Source: CAZNLH01 sp964573995
GTDB taxonomy: Bacteria > Gemmatimonadota > CAZMKB01 > CAZNLH01
NCBI GenBank assembly: GCA_964573995.1
Contig: CAZNLH010000050.1
Location: 1-10,904, forward strand
DNA length: 10,904 nt
Reading direction: 5' to 3'
In this document: one piece after another, positions 5,588 to 10,904 of the stretch
Position numbering within the stretch: the first letter of the stretch is position 1
Layout: each line of letters begins with the position of its first letter
The notes under the pieces: generated by a model
What the model saw: only the letters and a program-made list of their open reading frames with translations
The model's database searches: none
Told to the model about the DNA's origin: nothing
Program-made: the position numbers and the translations under genes

Positions 5588-6021
5588 AGTTGATCTTCGA
5601 CACGGATGTCGTACTGGATCTTCTTCTCGATCGCCCGCCCCATTCCGAGGCCGCCGCGAAGTTGTTTTCAAGGGTGGAATCCGGTGAAGGGATCGCGGGA
5701 TACCTCTGTGCGACGACTCTCACGACAATCTACTACCTGATTGCGAAGGCGCTTGGGGCGAGGCGCGCGGAAGTGGAGATCGGGAAGATCCTCTCCCTTT
5801 TCGAGGTGGCCCCGGTGAACCGCGCGGTACTCGAGGGGGCATTGCGGGGTCATTTTCCGGACTACGAGGATGGCGTGGTCCACAAGGCGGCCAGGCAGGT
5901 CGGCGCGAACGCGATCGTTGCCCGCAACGTGCGGGACTATAAGAACTCCTCGATCCCGGTCTATTCGCCGGTAGAGTTTGTGAAGATGTTGGGCTCGATG
6001 AAGGAGTTCTCGGATGAATAG
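5584..6021 (+). CDS. PIN-domain ribonuclease toxin, VapC-type, 145 aa
   Basis: PIN-domain toxins cut RNA (often tRNA or rRNA) with a cluster of acidic residues binding Mg2+ or Mn2+. Here FDTDVVLDLLLDRP gives D6 and D8 at the first strand; FPDYEDGVVHKAAR gives D93, E95 and D96; ARNVRDYKNS gives N115 and D118, close to the family's TRN-x-x-DF motif with Ala replacing Thr. Length and layout are typical. Only a TTG start (5584-5586) fits; it overlaps the antitoxin stop TGA (5585-5587), so translation is coupled and probably weak, which would favour antitoxin excess. The AUG alternative is far downstream and would lose the first catalytic residues. The upstream antitoxin supplies the immunity function. 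Confidence 0.9.
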   Translation: MKLIFDTDVVLDLLLDRPPHSEAAAKLFSRVESGEGIAGYLCATTLTTIYYLIAKALGARRAEVEIGKILSLFEVAPVNRAVLEGALRGHFPDYEDGVVHKAARQVGANAIVARNVRDYKNSSIPVYSPVEFVKMLGSMKEFSDE

Positions 6022-6026
6022 AATGA

Positions 6027-6107
6027 ATAGAAGAAGTCGGTGGGGACGCACGGGTTTACGAACGCTACGGCTTGACGGACGAGGAGATCAGGATCGTGGA
6101 GGAGGGT
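6027..6107 (+). pseudogene. C-terminal tail of type IIG restriction-methylation protein (copy C)
   Basis: Immediately after the PIN toxin stop, the frame open from 6027 reads GDARVYERYGLTDEEIRIVE and then EG, the same tail as copies A and B. Its stop is lost and the frame runs on into the next promoter. The 15 bases TGGGGACGCACGGGT (6041-6055) are identical to copy A (2143-2157) but differ from copy B, so A and C look closest by that segment. Downstream of it, from the YGLTDEE codons on, C is nearly identical to B. It ends about 85 bp before the second toxin-antitoxin module. The Glu-to-Arg change in VYERYGL and the lost stop mark it as decayed. Confidence 0.7.
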
Positions 6108-6156
6108 ATAGCGGGAGGAGTGGTGAAAAAGAAGGGCCGATCAGGGATCGATCCAC

Positions 6157-6192
6157 TTGACATACTCCGTCATTCGTGTTACATTGTAATAC
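6157..6192 (+). promoter_or_regulatory. Promoter and operator of the second RHH/PIN module
   Basis: TTGACA (6157-6162), 17-bp spacer, TACATT (6180-6185). An inverted repeat, GTGTTACA (6176-6183) and TGTAATAC (6185-6192), matches at 7 of 8 positions around a single T. It covers the -10 and ends directly at the antitoxin ATG (6193). With normal spacing from the -10, the transcript would begin at about 6191-6193, so the antitoxin message appears leaderless. No ribosome binding site precedes the ATG. Confidence 0.75.
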
Positions 6193-6417
6193 ATGAAGCG
6201 TATGACTTCGATAACCATTCGGCTCGACCGTAAATTGCAGCGCCAGTTGGATCAAGTCTGCAAGCGATCCAGACGAACGCGCAGCGATGTCATTCGTGAG
6301 GCCCTCCGTCGGCAGATAATCATGTTTCAGTACGAACAGTTACGTCGACAGGTCATGCCGTTCGCCGAGGCCAGAGGATACCTCACGGATGAGGACGTGA
6401 TGTCCGAGATCTCGTGA
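6193..6417 (+). CDS. RHH (CopG-type) antitoxin, 74 aa
   Basis: This short protein has a ribbon-helix-helix N-terminus: SITIRLDRKLQRQLDQVCKR is the DNA-contacting strand and first helix, then RRTRSDVIREALRRQ is the turn and second helix. The C-terminal half (YEQLRRQVMPFAEARGYLTD, then EDVMSEIS) is the typical toxin-binding extension of antitoxins paired with COG1569-type PIN toxins. No Shine-Dalgarno sequence precedes the ATG; the predicted transcription start coincides with it. A second ATG in frame at 6202 also lacks a binding site, so the first is preferred. The stop overlaps the GTG start of the toxin gene. It probably binds the inverted repeat at 6176-6192 and represses the pair. It is a different family from the antitoxin at 5345. 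Confidence 0.88.
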   Translation: MKRMTSITIRLDRKLQRQLDQVCKRSRRTRSDVIREALRRQIIMFQYEQLRRQVMPFAEARGYLTDEDVMSEIS

Positions 6418-6824
6418 AGGTATACCTCGACACCAATGTTTTGGTGAGTGCCTTTGCGACTCGAGGACTTTGTGCCGATGTACTGCGCCATATCCTGGCC
6501 GAACACGAGTTGCTCACCGGCGAAGTCAACCTCCGGGAGTTGAGCCGAGTTCTCCTGGATTGCCTCCATGTCCCACAGAATACGATCGAGGCCATCGACG
6601 CCTTCCTGCGCGGGCACGAAGTCGTGCCCTCTCCAGAGAAGAAGTTGGATCTTCCGGTCCGTGATCCGGATGACGCCTGGGTATTGGCCTCCGCCGTGGC
6701 CTCGAATGCGGATGTGATGGTCACGGGAGATCGAGATCTCCTGGAACTCGCCGAGAATTCCCCCGTTCGAATCCTGGATCCGCGTGGGTTCTGGGAGTGG
6801 ATCGGAAAAGAGAGTAAGGCATGA
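6414..6824 (+). CDS. PIN-domain toxin (COG1569-like), 136 aa
   Basis: The sequence has the acidic residues of a PIN-domain ribonuclease: YLDTNVLVSAF (D6), NLRELSRVL (E42), VRDPDDAWVLASA (D84, D86, D87) and VTGDRDLLEL (D106, D108). The DPDDxxVLAxA and VTGDxDLLxL blocks are those of the PIN toxins annotated as 'putative toxin-antitoxin system toxin component, PIN family' (COG1569). Length is normal. The start is GTG at 6414, overlapping the antitoxin stop by four bases (GTGA), so the toxin is translated by coupling. All expected acidic residues are present, so it should be active. The gene ends inside the hairpin of a terminator that separates this module from the genes on the right. Confidence 0.9.
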   Translation: MKVYLDTNVLVSAFATRGLCADVLRHILAEHELLTGEVNLRELSRVLLDCLHVPQNTIEAIDAFLRGHEVVPSPEKKLDLPVRDPDDAWVLASAVASNADVMVTGDRDLLELAENSPVRILDPRGFWEWIGKESKA

Positions 6825-6842
6825 GCCTGCTCTTCTTTTTTC
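6811..6842 (+). terminator. Rho-independent terminator overlapping the PIN toxin stop
   Basis: AGAG-TA-AGGC (6811-6820), loop ATGA (6821-6824), GCCT-G-CTCT (6825-6833), then a T-rich run (TTCTTTTTTCT). The toxin's TGA stop sits in the loop. The stem is interrupted by one small internal loop but the T-tract is long. Confidence 0.65.
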
Positions 6843-7103
6843 TCTCCCAAATGTTGTTCATTTCATCTGCCGTTTCTCTCGGAGAAGAGCCATGCGACGT
6901 CGAGGACCTGGTTCGCTCGAGCATTGCCCAGGTAACAGAATCTCGGCGGATGGTATGTGACCGCCCGGGAGGAAACATACGAAAGACTTGCCCGGCTTGG
7001 GGTGCCCGCCGTCCCATGGCCGAGGTCACCATATTCCCTCTACGATCCACAAATAACAACGTGTCATGCGCCTTTCGTTGATTAGTTTCCCCAGGAAATC
7101 CGT
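6843..7103. other. Spacer with no supported gene
   Basis: This stretch has open frames on both strands (plus 6821-7081, minus 7059-6721), but neither has a credible start signal or recognisable protein pattern. The plus frame starts inside the terminator loop and owes its hydrophobic N-terminus to the T-tract. I see no RNA gene or repeat here. Confidence 0.5.
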
Positions 7104-7238
7104 ATGATATTTCGTAACTTTCATGAGCAGTACGTGGAGATTCGGGATTTTTCGGGGAGACTTTCGGCCCCCTTTAAGGTACCGGAGGGACATTTCATCG
7201 AGGAGATGCTATTGCTGTCTCGTCGTAGTGTACGATAG
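7104..7238 (+). CDS. Candidate small protein, 44 aa
   Basis: A short frame with ATG at 7104 and TAG at 7236-7238 is preceded by AGGAAA at 7093-7098, a suitable ribosome binding site. The product begins MIFRNFHEQYVEIRDFSGRL and continues SAPFKVPEGHFIEEMLLLSR, ending RSVR. It looks like a genuine protein: amphipathic, with EIRDFSGRL resembling a beta hairpin and PEGHFIEEMLLLSRR a helix. I do not recognise it; it could be a small free-standing gene or the remnant of a larger protein. No consensus promoter is seen just upstream, while a strong promoter lies just downstream at 7259-7287. Confidence 0.4.
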   Translation: MIFRNFHEQYVEIRDFSGRLSAPFKVPEGHFIEEMLLLSRRSVR

Positions 7239-7258
7239 AGAGAGATCGGCCGTTCCGA

Positions 7259-7287
7259 TTGACAGGAAGCGGGAACTATGGTACAAT
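7259..7287 (+). promoter_or_regulatory. Sigma70-type promoter of the exported propeller protein
   Basis: TTGACA (7259-7264), 17-bp spacer, TACAAT (7282-7287). Transcription would begin near 7294, giving a leader of about 118 bases before the ATG at 7412. The TTG that could be read as an upstream start codon for this gene is the first three bases of this -35 box. Confidence 0.75.
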
Positions 7288-7411
7288 AAAACCATCGCGT
7301 GGATCGTATAATTGCTCGAGTTGTGAATTGGACGCGGCGCCTGATACCAACCCGATAGGATCCACCAATGCCCCGTCCCCGAGCCAAGAGATACGGAGAT
7401 TGCGGACTACG

Positions 7412-9004
7412 ATGAAAGACGATATAAAGCGAGCCCCGTGGAATTCCATCGCCGATTACCTTATCCCGGTCATTCTCATATCCTGTATCACCTGCGCCCT
7501 TCCGCCACCGGCGCAAGGCGCGTGGTCTTCACCAGATAGGCTGACGCACAATAACGGGCGGGACCTGACCATGCCGGGATCGCTGTCGATCGACGGGAAC
7601 GACGTCCTCCACCTCACCTGGCTTTACTCGGAACCCGGGGGTGGCCTCGACCACGTCCTGACGATGGAGAACCCGGGCACGGGATGGACCGCTCCAGTGG
7701 ACCTGATCCCCGAGGGCAGGTCCGTCTTCGAGGTGGACGGCGCCACGCACACGAATGGTTCTGCTCACGTCGTGTGGCAGGAGGGATCGGGAGCGGGCGC
7801 GGAGATCTGGTACGGCTCCGACCGGACCGGCTCCTGGCAAATCGAACAGGTGACTCTGAACGGGCACACGGACCTCGATCCCTCGGTAGCCGTCGACGGC
7901 TACGGCAGGCCCCACGCGACCTGGGTGGGTGAGGACCCCGTATCGGGCAGCGGCAAGATCTTTTACGCCGAGAGGGCCCCTTCAGGCTCCTGGTCGATAG
8001 AGGTGATAGACGTGAGCAGCCCGGGGAGTTTCTGGGAAGGGGCAGACCCGAGGATCGCCGTTTCCGAGACCGGGATTCCTTACATCGTGTACCGTGGAGG
8101 GAATTATAGAAACTATGACCTCCACCTCCTTACGAAGACGGGCGAGACCTGGACACTCCAGGACCTGCCGACGCCAAACCATGACGACTACGGCGGTTCG
8201 GTCCGTACATCCCCCTCGGGGAACGTCCACATCGCATCCGGTGGAAATGATGGGTTCGGCTTCCCCAACCGGACCTATTACAACTTCAGCACCGACGGCG
8301 GGACGTCCTGGCAGGGGTGGGACCTCGTCTCCGGCACCTACAACGCCGGCTCGCCGGTACTCGCCCTCACGGCCGGAGGAGAGCCACACATCCTGTGGGA
8401 GGAAATCTCCGGCACCTTCTATACCGGGAACATCTACCACTCGTGGTACTCGAACAACGCGTGGCAGAGCGAGCGCTTGACCTTCGACTCGGCCAGTTAT
8501 GTACCTTCGGCCGTCACGGACGGATCGGGCGGTGTGCACGTGGTCTACTATGATAACCCTTACCTCGCGGCAGACAGTGCCGAGGTCTATTACGTGACCA
8601 ACTCCTACCCGACGGTCCGGCTCACCATCACCCCACCCGCCGACCCGGAAGTGTCCCCTGGAGGGACGCTCTACTTCTCCATATCGGTAACGAACCTCAC
8701 CCCAAACCCTCTGACAGGCGACCTCTGGCTGAGTGCCCTCCTGGTCGGATCGGGGAACGAGGTCCTGATCCCCGGATCACTCCTCGACATCGACAACCCC
8801 ACCAGCGGAACCCTCCCAGCCTGGGGGACCGTCACAATCGACGTCGCGTTGAGCATCCCCCCCTCGGCCCCAGCCGGTCTCTTCCAAGTCATAGCCCGCG
8901 CGGGGAACTTCGGCACAGGGGGGGCCGCCGACGAGGCGCGCTTCGTAGGACTCGTACTTCCAACCGTCCCCGCAAGGAATATCGATATTCTCTCTTCCAA
9001 CTGA
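7412..9004 (+). CDS. Exported beta-propeller protein with C-terminal Ig-like domain, 530 aa
   Basis: The start is placed at the ATG 7412 because it yields a signal peptide (hydrophobic YLIPVILISCITCALPPPAQG, cleavage probably after Gly36 or nearby) and lies downstream of the promoter; GGAG at 7395-7398 is a distant binding site. Residues ~38-398 contain several repeats of the form 'W - polar - D/DP - hydrophobic - G - PH/VHVVW': VLHLTWLYSE, AHVVWQEGSG, DLDPSVAVDGYGRPHATWVG, DPRIAVSETGIPYIVYRGG, EPHILWEE, and GVHVVYYDN. These are BNR/sialidase-like propeller blades. Residues ~402-517 form a beta-sandwich domain (TVRLTITPPADPEVSPGGTL to FVGLVLP) of the kind that ends many large exported proteins in FCB-group and related genomes. 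No catalytic residues can be assigned, so enzyme activity is not claimed; a binding or surface role is possible. No sorting signal beyond the Ig-like domain is seen at the C-terminus. Confidence 0.8.
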   Translation: MKDDIKRAPWNSIADYLIPVILISCITCALPPPAQGAWSSPDRLTHNNGRDLTMPGSLSIDGNDVLHLTWLYSEPGGGLDHVLTMENPGTGWTAPVDLIPEGRSVFEVDGATHTNGSAHVVWQEGSGAGAEIWYGSDRTGSWQIEQVTLNGHTDLDPSVAVDGYGRPHATWVGEDPVSGSGKIFYAERAPSGSWSIEVIDVSSPGSFWEGADPRIAVSETGIPYIVYRGGNYRNYDLHLLTKTGETWTLQDLPTPNHDDYGGSVRTSPSGNVHIASGGNDGFGFPNRTYYNFSTDGGTSWQGWDLVSGTYNAGSPVLALTAGGEPHILWEEISGTFYTGNIYHSWYSNNAWQSERLTFDSASYVPSAVTDGSGGVHVVYYDNPYLAADSAEVYYVTNSYPTVRLTITPPADPEVSPGGTLYFSISVTNLTPNPLTGDLWLSALLVGSGNEVLIPGSLLDIDNPTSGTLPAWGTVTIDVALSIPPSAPAGLFQVIARAGNFGTGGAADEARFVGLVLPTVPARNIDILSSN

Positions 9005-9097
9005 GGCGATCCACTCCCCTTCAGGCCAACTCTACCTTATACATCGTATTGGATAATTCTTGTTCTTTCACCGATACAACAAGGAAATTGACATTTT

Positions 9098-9109
9098 AAA
9101 AGCGCTTTT
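9098..9109. repeat. 12-bp perfect palindrome in the protease upstream region
   Basis: AAAAGCGCTTTT is a perfect palindrome, too tight for a hairpin loop and thus more like a protein-binding site. It lies 39 bp upstream of the -35 box of the protease promoter. Confidence 0.4.
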
Positions 9110-9147
9110 TATTGCCTCAAATATGGATGATCGGTGCATAGAGTTAC

Positions 9148-9177
9148 TTGACAAAGACGCCGATTTTATGCTATTAT
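9148..9177 (+). promoter_or_regulatory. Sigma70-type promoter of the metalloprotease gene
   Basis: TTGACA (9148-9153), 18-bp spacer, TATTAT (9172-9177). Transcription would begin near 9184, leaving a leader of about 55 bases that ends in the strong ribosome binding site. Confidence 0.65.
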
Positions 9178-9222
9178 AAGAAATAGGGGGAAGAGGTAAC
9201 TCTCAGGTTCTTACAACTTATT

Positions 9223-9238
9223 AAAAGGAGGTCCTTTT
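9223..9238 (+). promoter_or_regulatory. Perfect ribosome binding site inside an inverted repeat
   Basis: AAGGAGGT (9225-9232) is a full-length Shine-Dalgarno match, six bases before the ATG at 9239. It is part of AAAAGGA-GG-TCCTTTT, perfect 7-base arms around two bases. Paired, it would hide the binding site; it could also be a protein site. Confidence 0.7.
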
Positions 9239-10780
9239 ATGCAATATTACAGGCGAATCGCTGCCGCCGTAATTGCGCTGACACTTTTTGTATCATTTCA
9301 ATTCGTATACGCGGCGCCAAAAGACGGGAACTTGACCGGGGTCGCAGCCCTCCAAGCGGGGCTCAGGGCATGGACCATTCAGTCAATCAACGATCTCGAA
9401 CCAGGACCTGGTGGCGAGGTGACTGCAGCCGTTGAACTCGATCAGGTCACCTATACCCTGACCCTGAGACCCTACTCCTTGCGGAGTGAGGACTTTGTAC
9501 TGGAGACCCAGGTAGAAAGCGGGGAACTCGTCGAGGTGGAGCCGCCCCCGCCGACAACTTACAGGGGTGAGGTCTCAGGAGTTCCTGGAAGCCGAGTGGC
9601 GGCTTCGATAATCGACGGAAAACTCGACGCGGCGATCGTGCTGGATGATGACAACGTCTGGTTCGTCGAGCCATACTCCAAGTATGAAAAGACGGCTGAT
9701 AGGTCCGAATATCTCGTTTACAAGGGTTCCGACACCATCCCGACCGATTATATCTGCGGGGCAGACTTGATCGGAGGCCCCCAACACGACGACTTGGATT
9801 TCGGGGGGATGAGCACGGAATCGACTGTGACGGAGATGCCCGGAGAGGGCAACTACGAACCTCGGGCGGTCGAGTCGGCAGAGATTGCCTTCGACGCCGA
9901 CTGGGAGTATTACGGCCTTAATTTGTACAACCTGAACTGGACCGTCTCCGACATCGAAGATGTCCTCAACAACGTCGAGGTGGTCTACCAGCGTGACGTC
10001 GAGATCTGCTACAATATCACTCACATTATTGTGCGCACCACCTCCAACGATCCTTACACCAGCAACAACTCCAGCACCCTTCTCAGCCAGTTCCGAAATG
10101 AATGGAACCAGAACCAGGGAGACATTCAACGCGACGTCGCCCACATGATGACAGGTCGAGACATGACCGGCAACGTGATCGGCATCGCTTACCTGAGCGC
10201 CATTTGTACCTCTTGGTCCTACGGCATCTCCCAATCGAAGTTCTCGCCCTTTATGAGCCAGAGACTTTCATTGACTGCGCACGAGTTGGGGCACAACTGG
10301 AGCGCGGAGCACTGTGACGGCGATGGAGATTGTCACATAATGTGCTCGGCTATCGGTGGATGTGACGGACTCGGCTCACCGCCCATTTTCGGATCCGCCG
10401 CTATTTCATCGATCACCAGTTACAAATCGAGTCGCCCTTGCCTCGACTCCGGGTGCGGTACGACCCTCGATATCATCGAGCCCGATCCTGGAGAGGCCGG
10501 CGTGATGAACGTGATCAGCGTGCGGGGAGCCACGCCCGGAGAGGTCGTTGACTTTTACTATAGTATTGCCTCGGGATCGACGGAGGCCATTGGATGTCCC
10601 GGTGTCTTTCTCGGGCTGGCCAACGCGCGCCGCTACGCTCAGGTAACCGCAGACAGCGATGGGATCGCGACCTACACGATGACGGTCCCGGCGGGCGCGT
10701 CCGGAAGGACTATTTACCTGCAGGCAGTCGACACCTACAATTGCGAGTTGAGCGACATCGAGGTCTACGCCTTCCCGTAA
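9239..10780 (+). CDS. Exported zinc metalloprotease, reprolysin-like (M12B), 513 aa
   Basis: A signal peptide (RRIAAAVIALTLFVSFQFVYA, residues ~5-25) is followed by a propeptide-like region (~30-175) with VSGVPGSRVAASIIDGKLDA, as in M12B propeptides. The catalytic domain begins near residue 210. It carries the zinc site HELGHNWSAEH (H348, E349, H352, H358), the HExxHxxxxxH motif of metzincins, and the Met-turn CHIMCS with M368. C173 in DYICGAD, at the propeptide end, is a candidate cysteine switch; this is inference. After CLDSGCG (401-407) a C-terminal beta domain (~409-513, ending LQAVDTYNCELSDIEVYAFP) follows, similar to domains ending other exported proteins of planctomycetes and myxobacteria. 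The protein would cleave extracellular protein substrates. It is transcribed from its own promoter and ends 29 bp before a terminator. Confidence 0.9.
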   Translation: MQYYRRIAAAVIALTLFVSFQFVYAAPKDGNLTGVAALQAGLRAWTIQSINDLEPGPGGEVTAAVELDQVTYTLTLRPYSLRSEDFVLETQVESGELVEVEPPPPTTYRGEVSGVPGSRVAASIIDGKLDAAIVLDDDNVWFVEPYSKYEKTADRSEYLVYKGSDTIPTDYICGADLIGGPQHDDLDFGGMSTESTVTEMPGEGNYEPRAVESAEIAFDADWEYYGLNLYNLNWTVSDIEDVLNNVEVVYQRDVEICYNITHIIVRTTSNDPYTSNNSSTLLSQFRNEWNQNQGDIQRDVAHMMTGRDMTGNVIGIAYLSAICTSWSYGISQSKFSPFMSQRLSLTAHELGHNWSAEHCDGDGDCHIMCSAIGGCDGLGSPPIFGSAAISSITSYKSSRPCLDSGCGTTLDIIEPDPGEAGVMNVISVRGATPGEVVDFYYSIASGSTEAIGCPGVFLGLANARRYAQVTADSDGIATYTMTVPAGASGRTIYLQAVDTYNCELSDIEVYAFP

Positions 10781-10807
10781 TCGCCCTGATTTGGACCACA
10801 ATGGAGG

Positions 10808-10835
10808 AAGGGGCACGGTCTTCCGTGCCCCTTTT
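10808..10835 (+). terminator. Strong rho-independent terminator of the metalloprotease gene
   Basis: GGGGCACGG (10810-10818), loop TCTT, CCGTGCCCC (10823-10831), then TTTT. With flanking AA/TT the stem is 11 perfect base pairs. The remaining 10836-10904 holds no gene I can see. Confidence 0.92.
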
Positions 10836-10904
10836 CTCATATCCACCCGATATCTCCAGTGCCGCTGTATACGGGATTAAAAGACTCTTAGGCCGGCACG
10901 AGCG

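Noticed and set aside
6137..6150. CGATC-AGG-GATCG hairpin before the second toxin-antitoxin promoter as a terminator
   Set aside because: Short stem, three-base loop and no T-tract.
6721..7059. Minus-strand 112-aa frame
   Set aside because: Largely antisense to the PIN toxin end and the terminator, with low-complexity Arg/Ser-rich composition typical of shadow frames.
6821..7081. 86-aa frame starting with ATG overlapping the PIN toxin stop, with a signal-peptide-like N-terminus
   Set aside because: The ATG is in the loop of the terminator hairpin and the hydrophobic start is produced by its T-tract. No ribosome binding site, and no recognisable protein pattern further on.
7259..7411. Upstream extension of the exported propeller protein to a TTG start
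   Set aside because: The TTG is the start of the TTGACA -35 box, and the extension would bury the signal peptide 51 residues inside the protein.
9575..10234. 219-aa minus-strand frame inside the metalloprotease gene
   Set aside because: Long because of the high-GC codon pattern of the coding strand; the plus strand has a signal peptide, zinc motif and ribosome binding site.

Overview
The window looks like an accessory 'defence and toxin-antitoxin' island (about 1.4-7.1 kb) in the genome of a bacterium that exports large Sec-dependent proteins. On the left (1-1145, minus strand) are two exported proteins of more AT-rich composition. On the right (7.4-10.8 kb, plus strand) are a beta-propeller/Ig-like exported protein and a zinc metalloprotease. 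The style of the exported proteins (propeller repeats followed by an Ig-like domain; M12B-like protease with a C-terminal beta domain) suggests an uncultured FCB-group-like or deltaproteobacterial/planctomycete-like lineage. This is a guess from protein style, not from a marker gene.

The island is built from decayed and live pieces. At 1395-1660 is the 3' end of a histidine ammonia-lyase gene (hutH, minus strand), with a one-base frameshift and no 5' part. Its breakpoint abuts the end of a truncated IS21-family element that keeps only the C-terminal part of istB (1781-~2096, minus). The other side of that remnant joins the extreme C-terminal tail of a type IIG (Eco57I-like) restriction-methylation protein. 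The same tail recurs three times on the plus strand (2138-2212, 5017-5235, 6027-6107), each time a short distance upstream of an intact small defence or toxin-antitoxin gene.

The live modules, in order, are: (i) a PD-(D/E)XK-like protein of unknown role (2246-2986); (ii) an AbiE-like pair, made of a 384-aa protein with a nuclease-like N-terminus, a winged-helix region and an AbiEi-like C-terminus (3173-4327), coupled to an AbiEii-type nucleotidyltransferase that is broken by a frameshift and probably an internal deletion (4327-4943); (iii) a VapBC-type module with an RHH antitoxin and PIN toxin (5345-6021); (iv) a second RHH/PIN module of a different family (6193-6824), closed by a terminator overlapping the toxin stop. 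Modules ii, iii and iv each have a near-consensus sigma70-type promoter (TTGACA, 17-bp spacer, TAnnnT), with palindromes over the -10, spacer or start region that look like autoregulatory operators. The clearest is the AbiE-like promoter, with three TGATCA-centred palindromes spaced exactly 18 bp apart.

The right flank carries a 44-aa candidate small gene (7104-7238), the 530-aa exported propeller protein with its own promoter, and the 513-aa reprolysin-like protease, which ends in a strong rho-independent terminator. The most interesting points are the repeated restriction-methylase tails in front of each module, the three-palindrome operator of the nuclease-AbiEi fusion, and an apparently leaderless antitoxin transcript.
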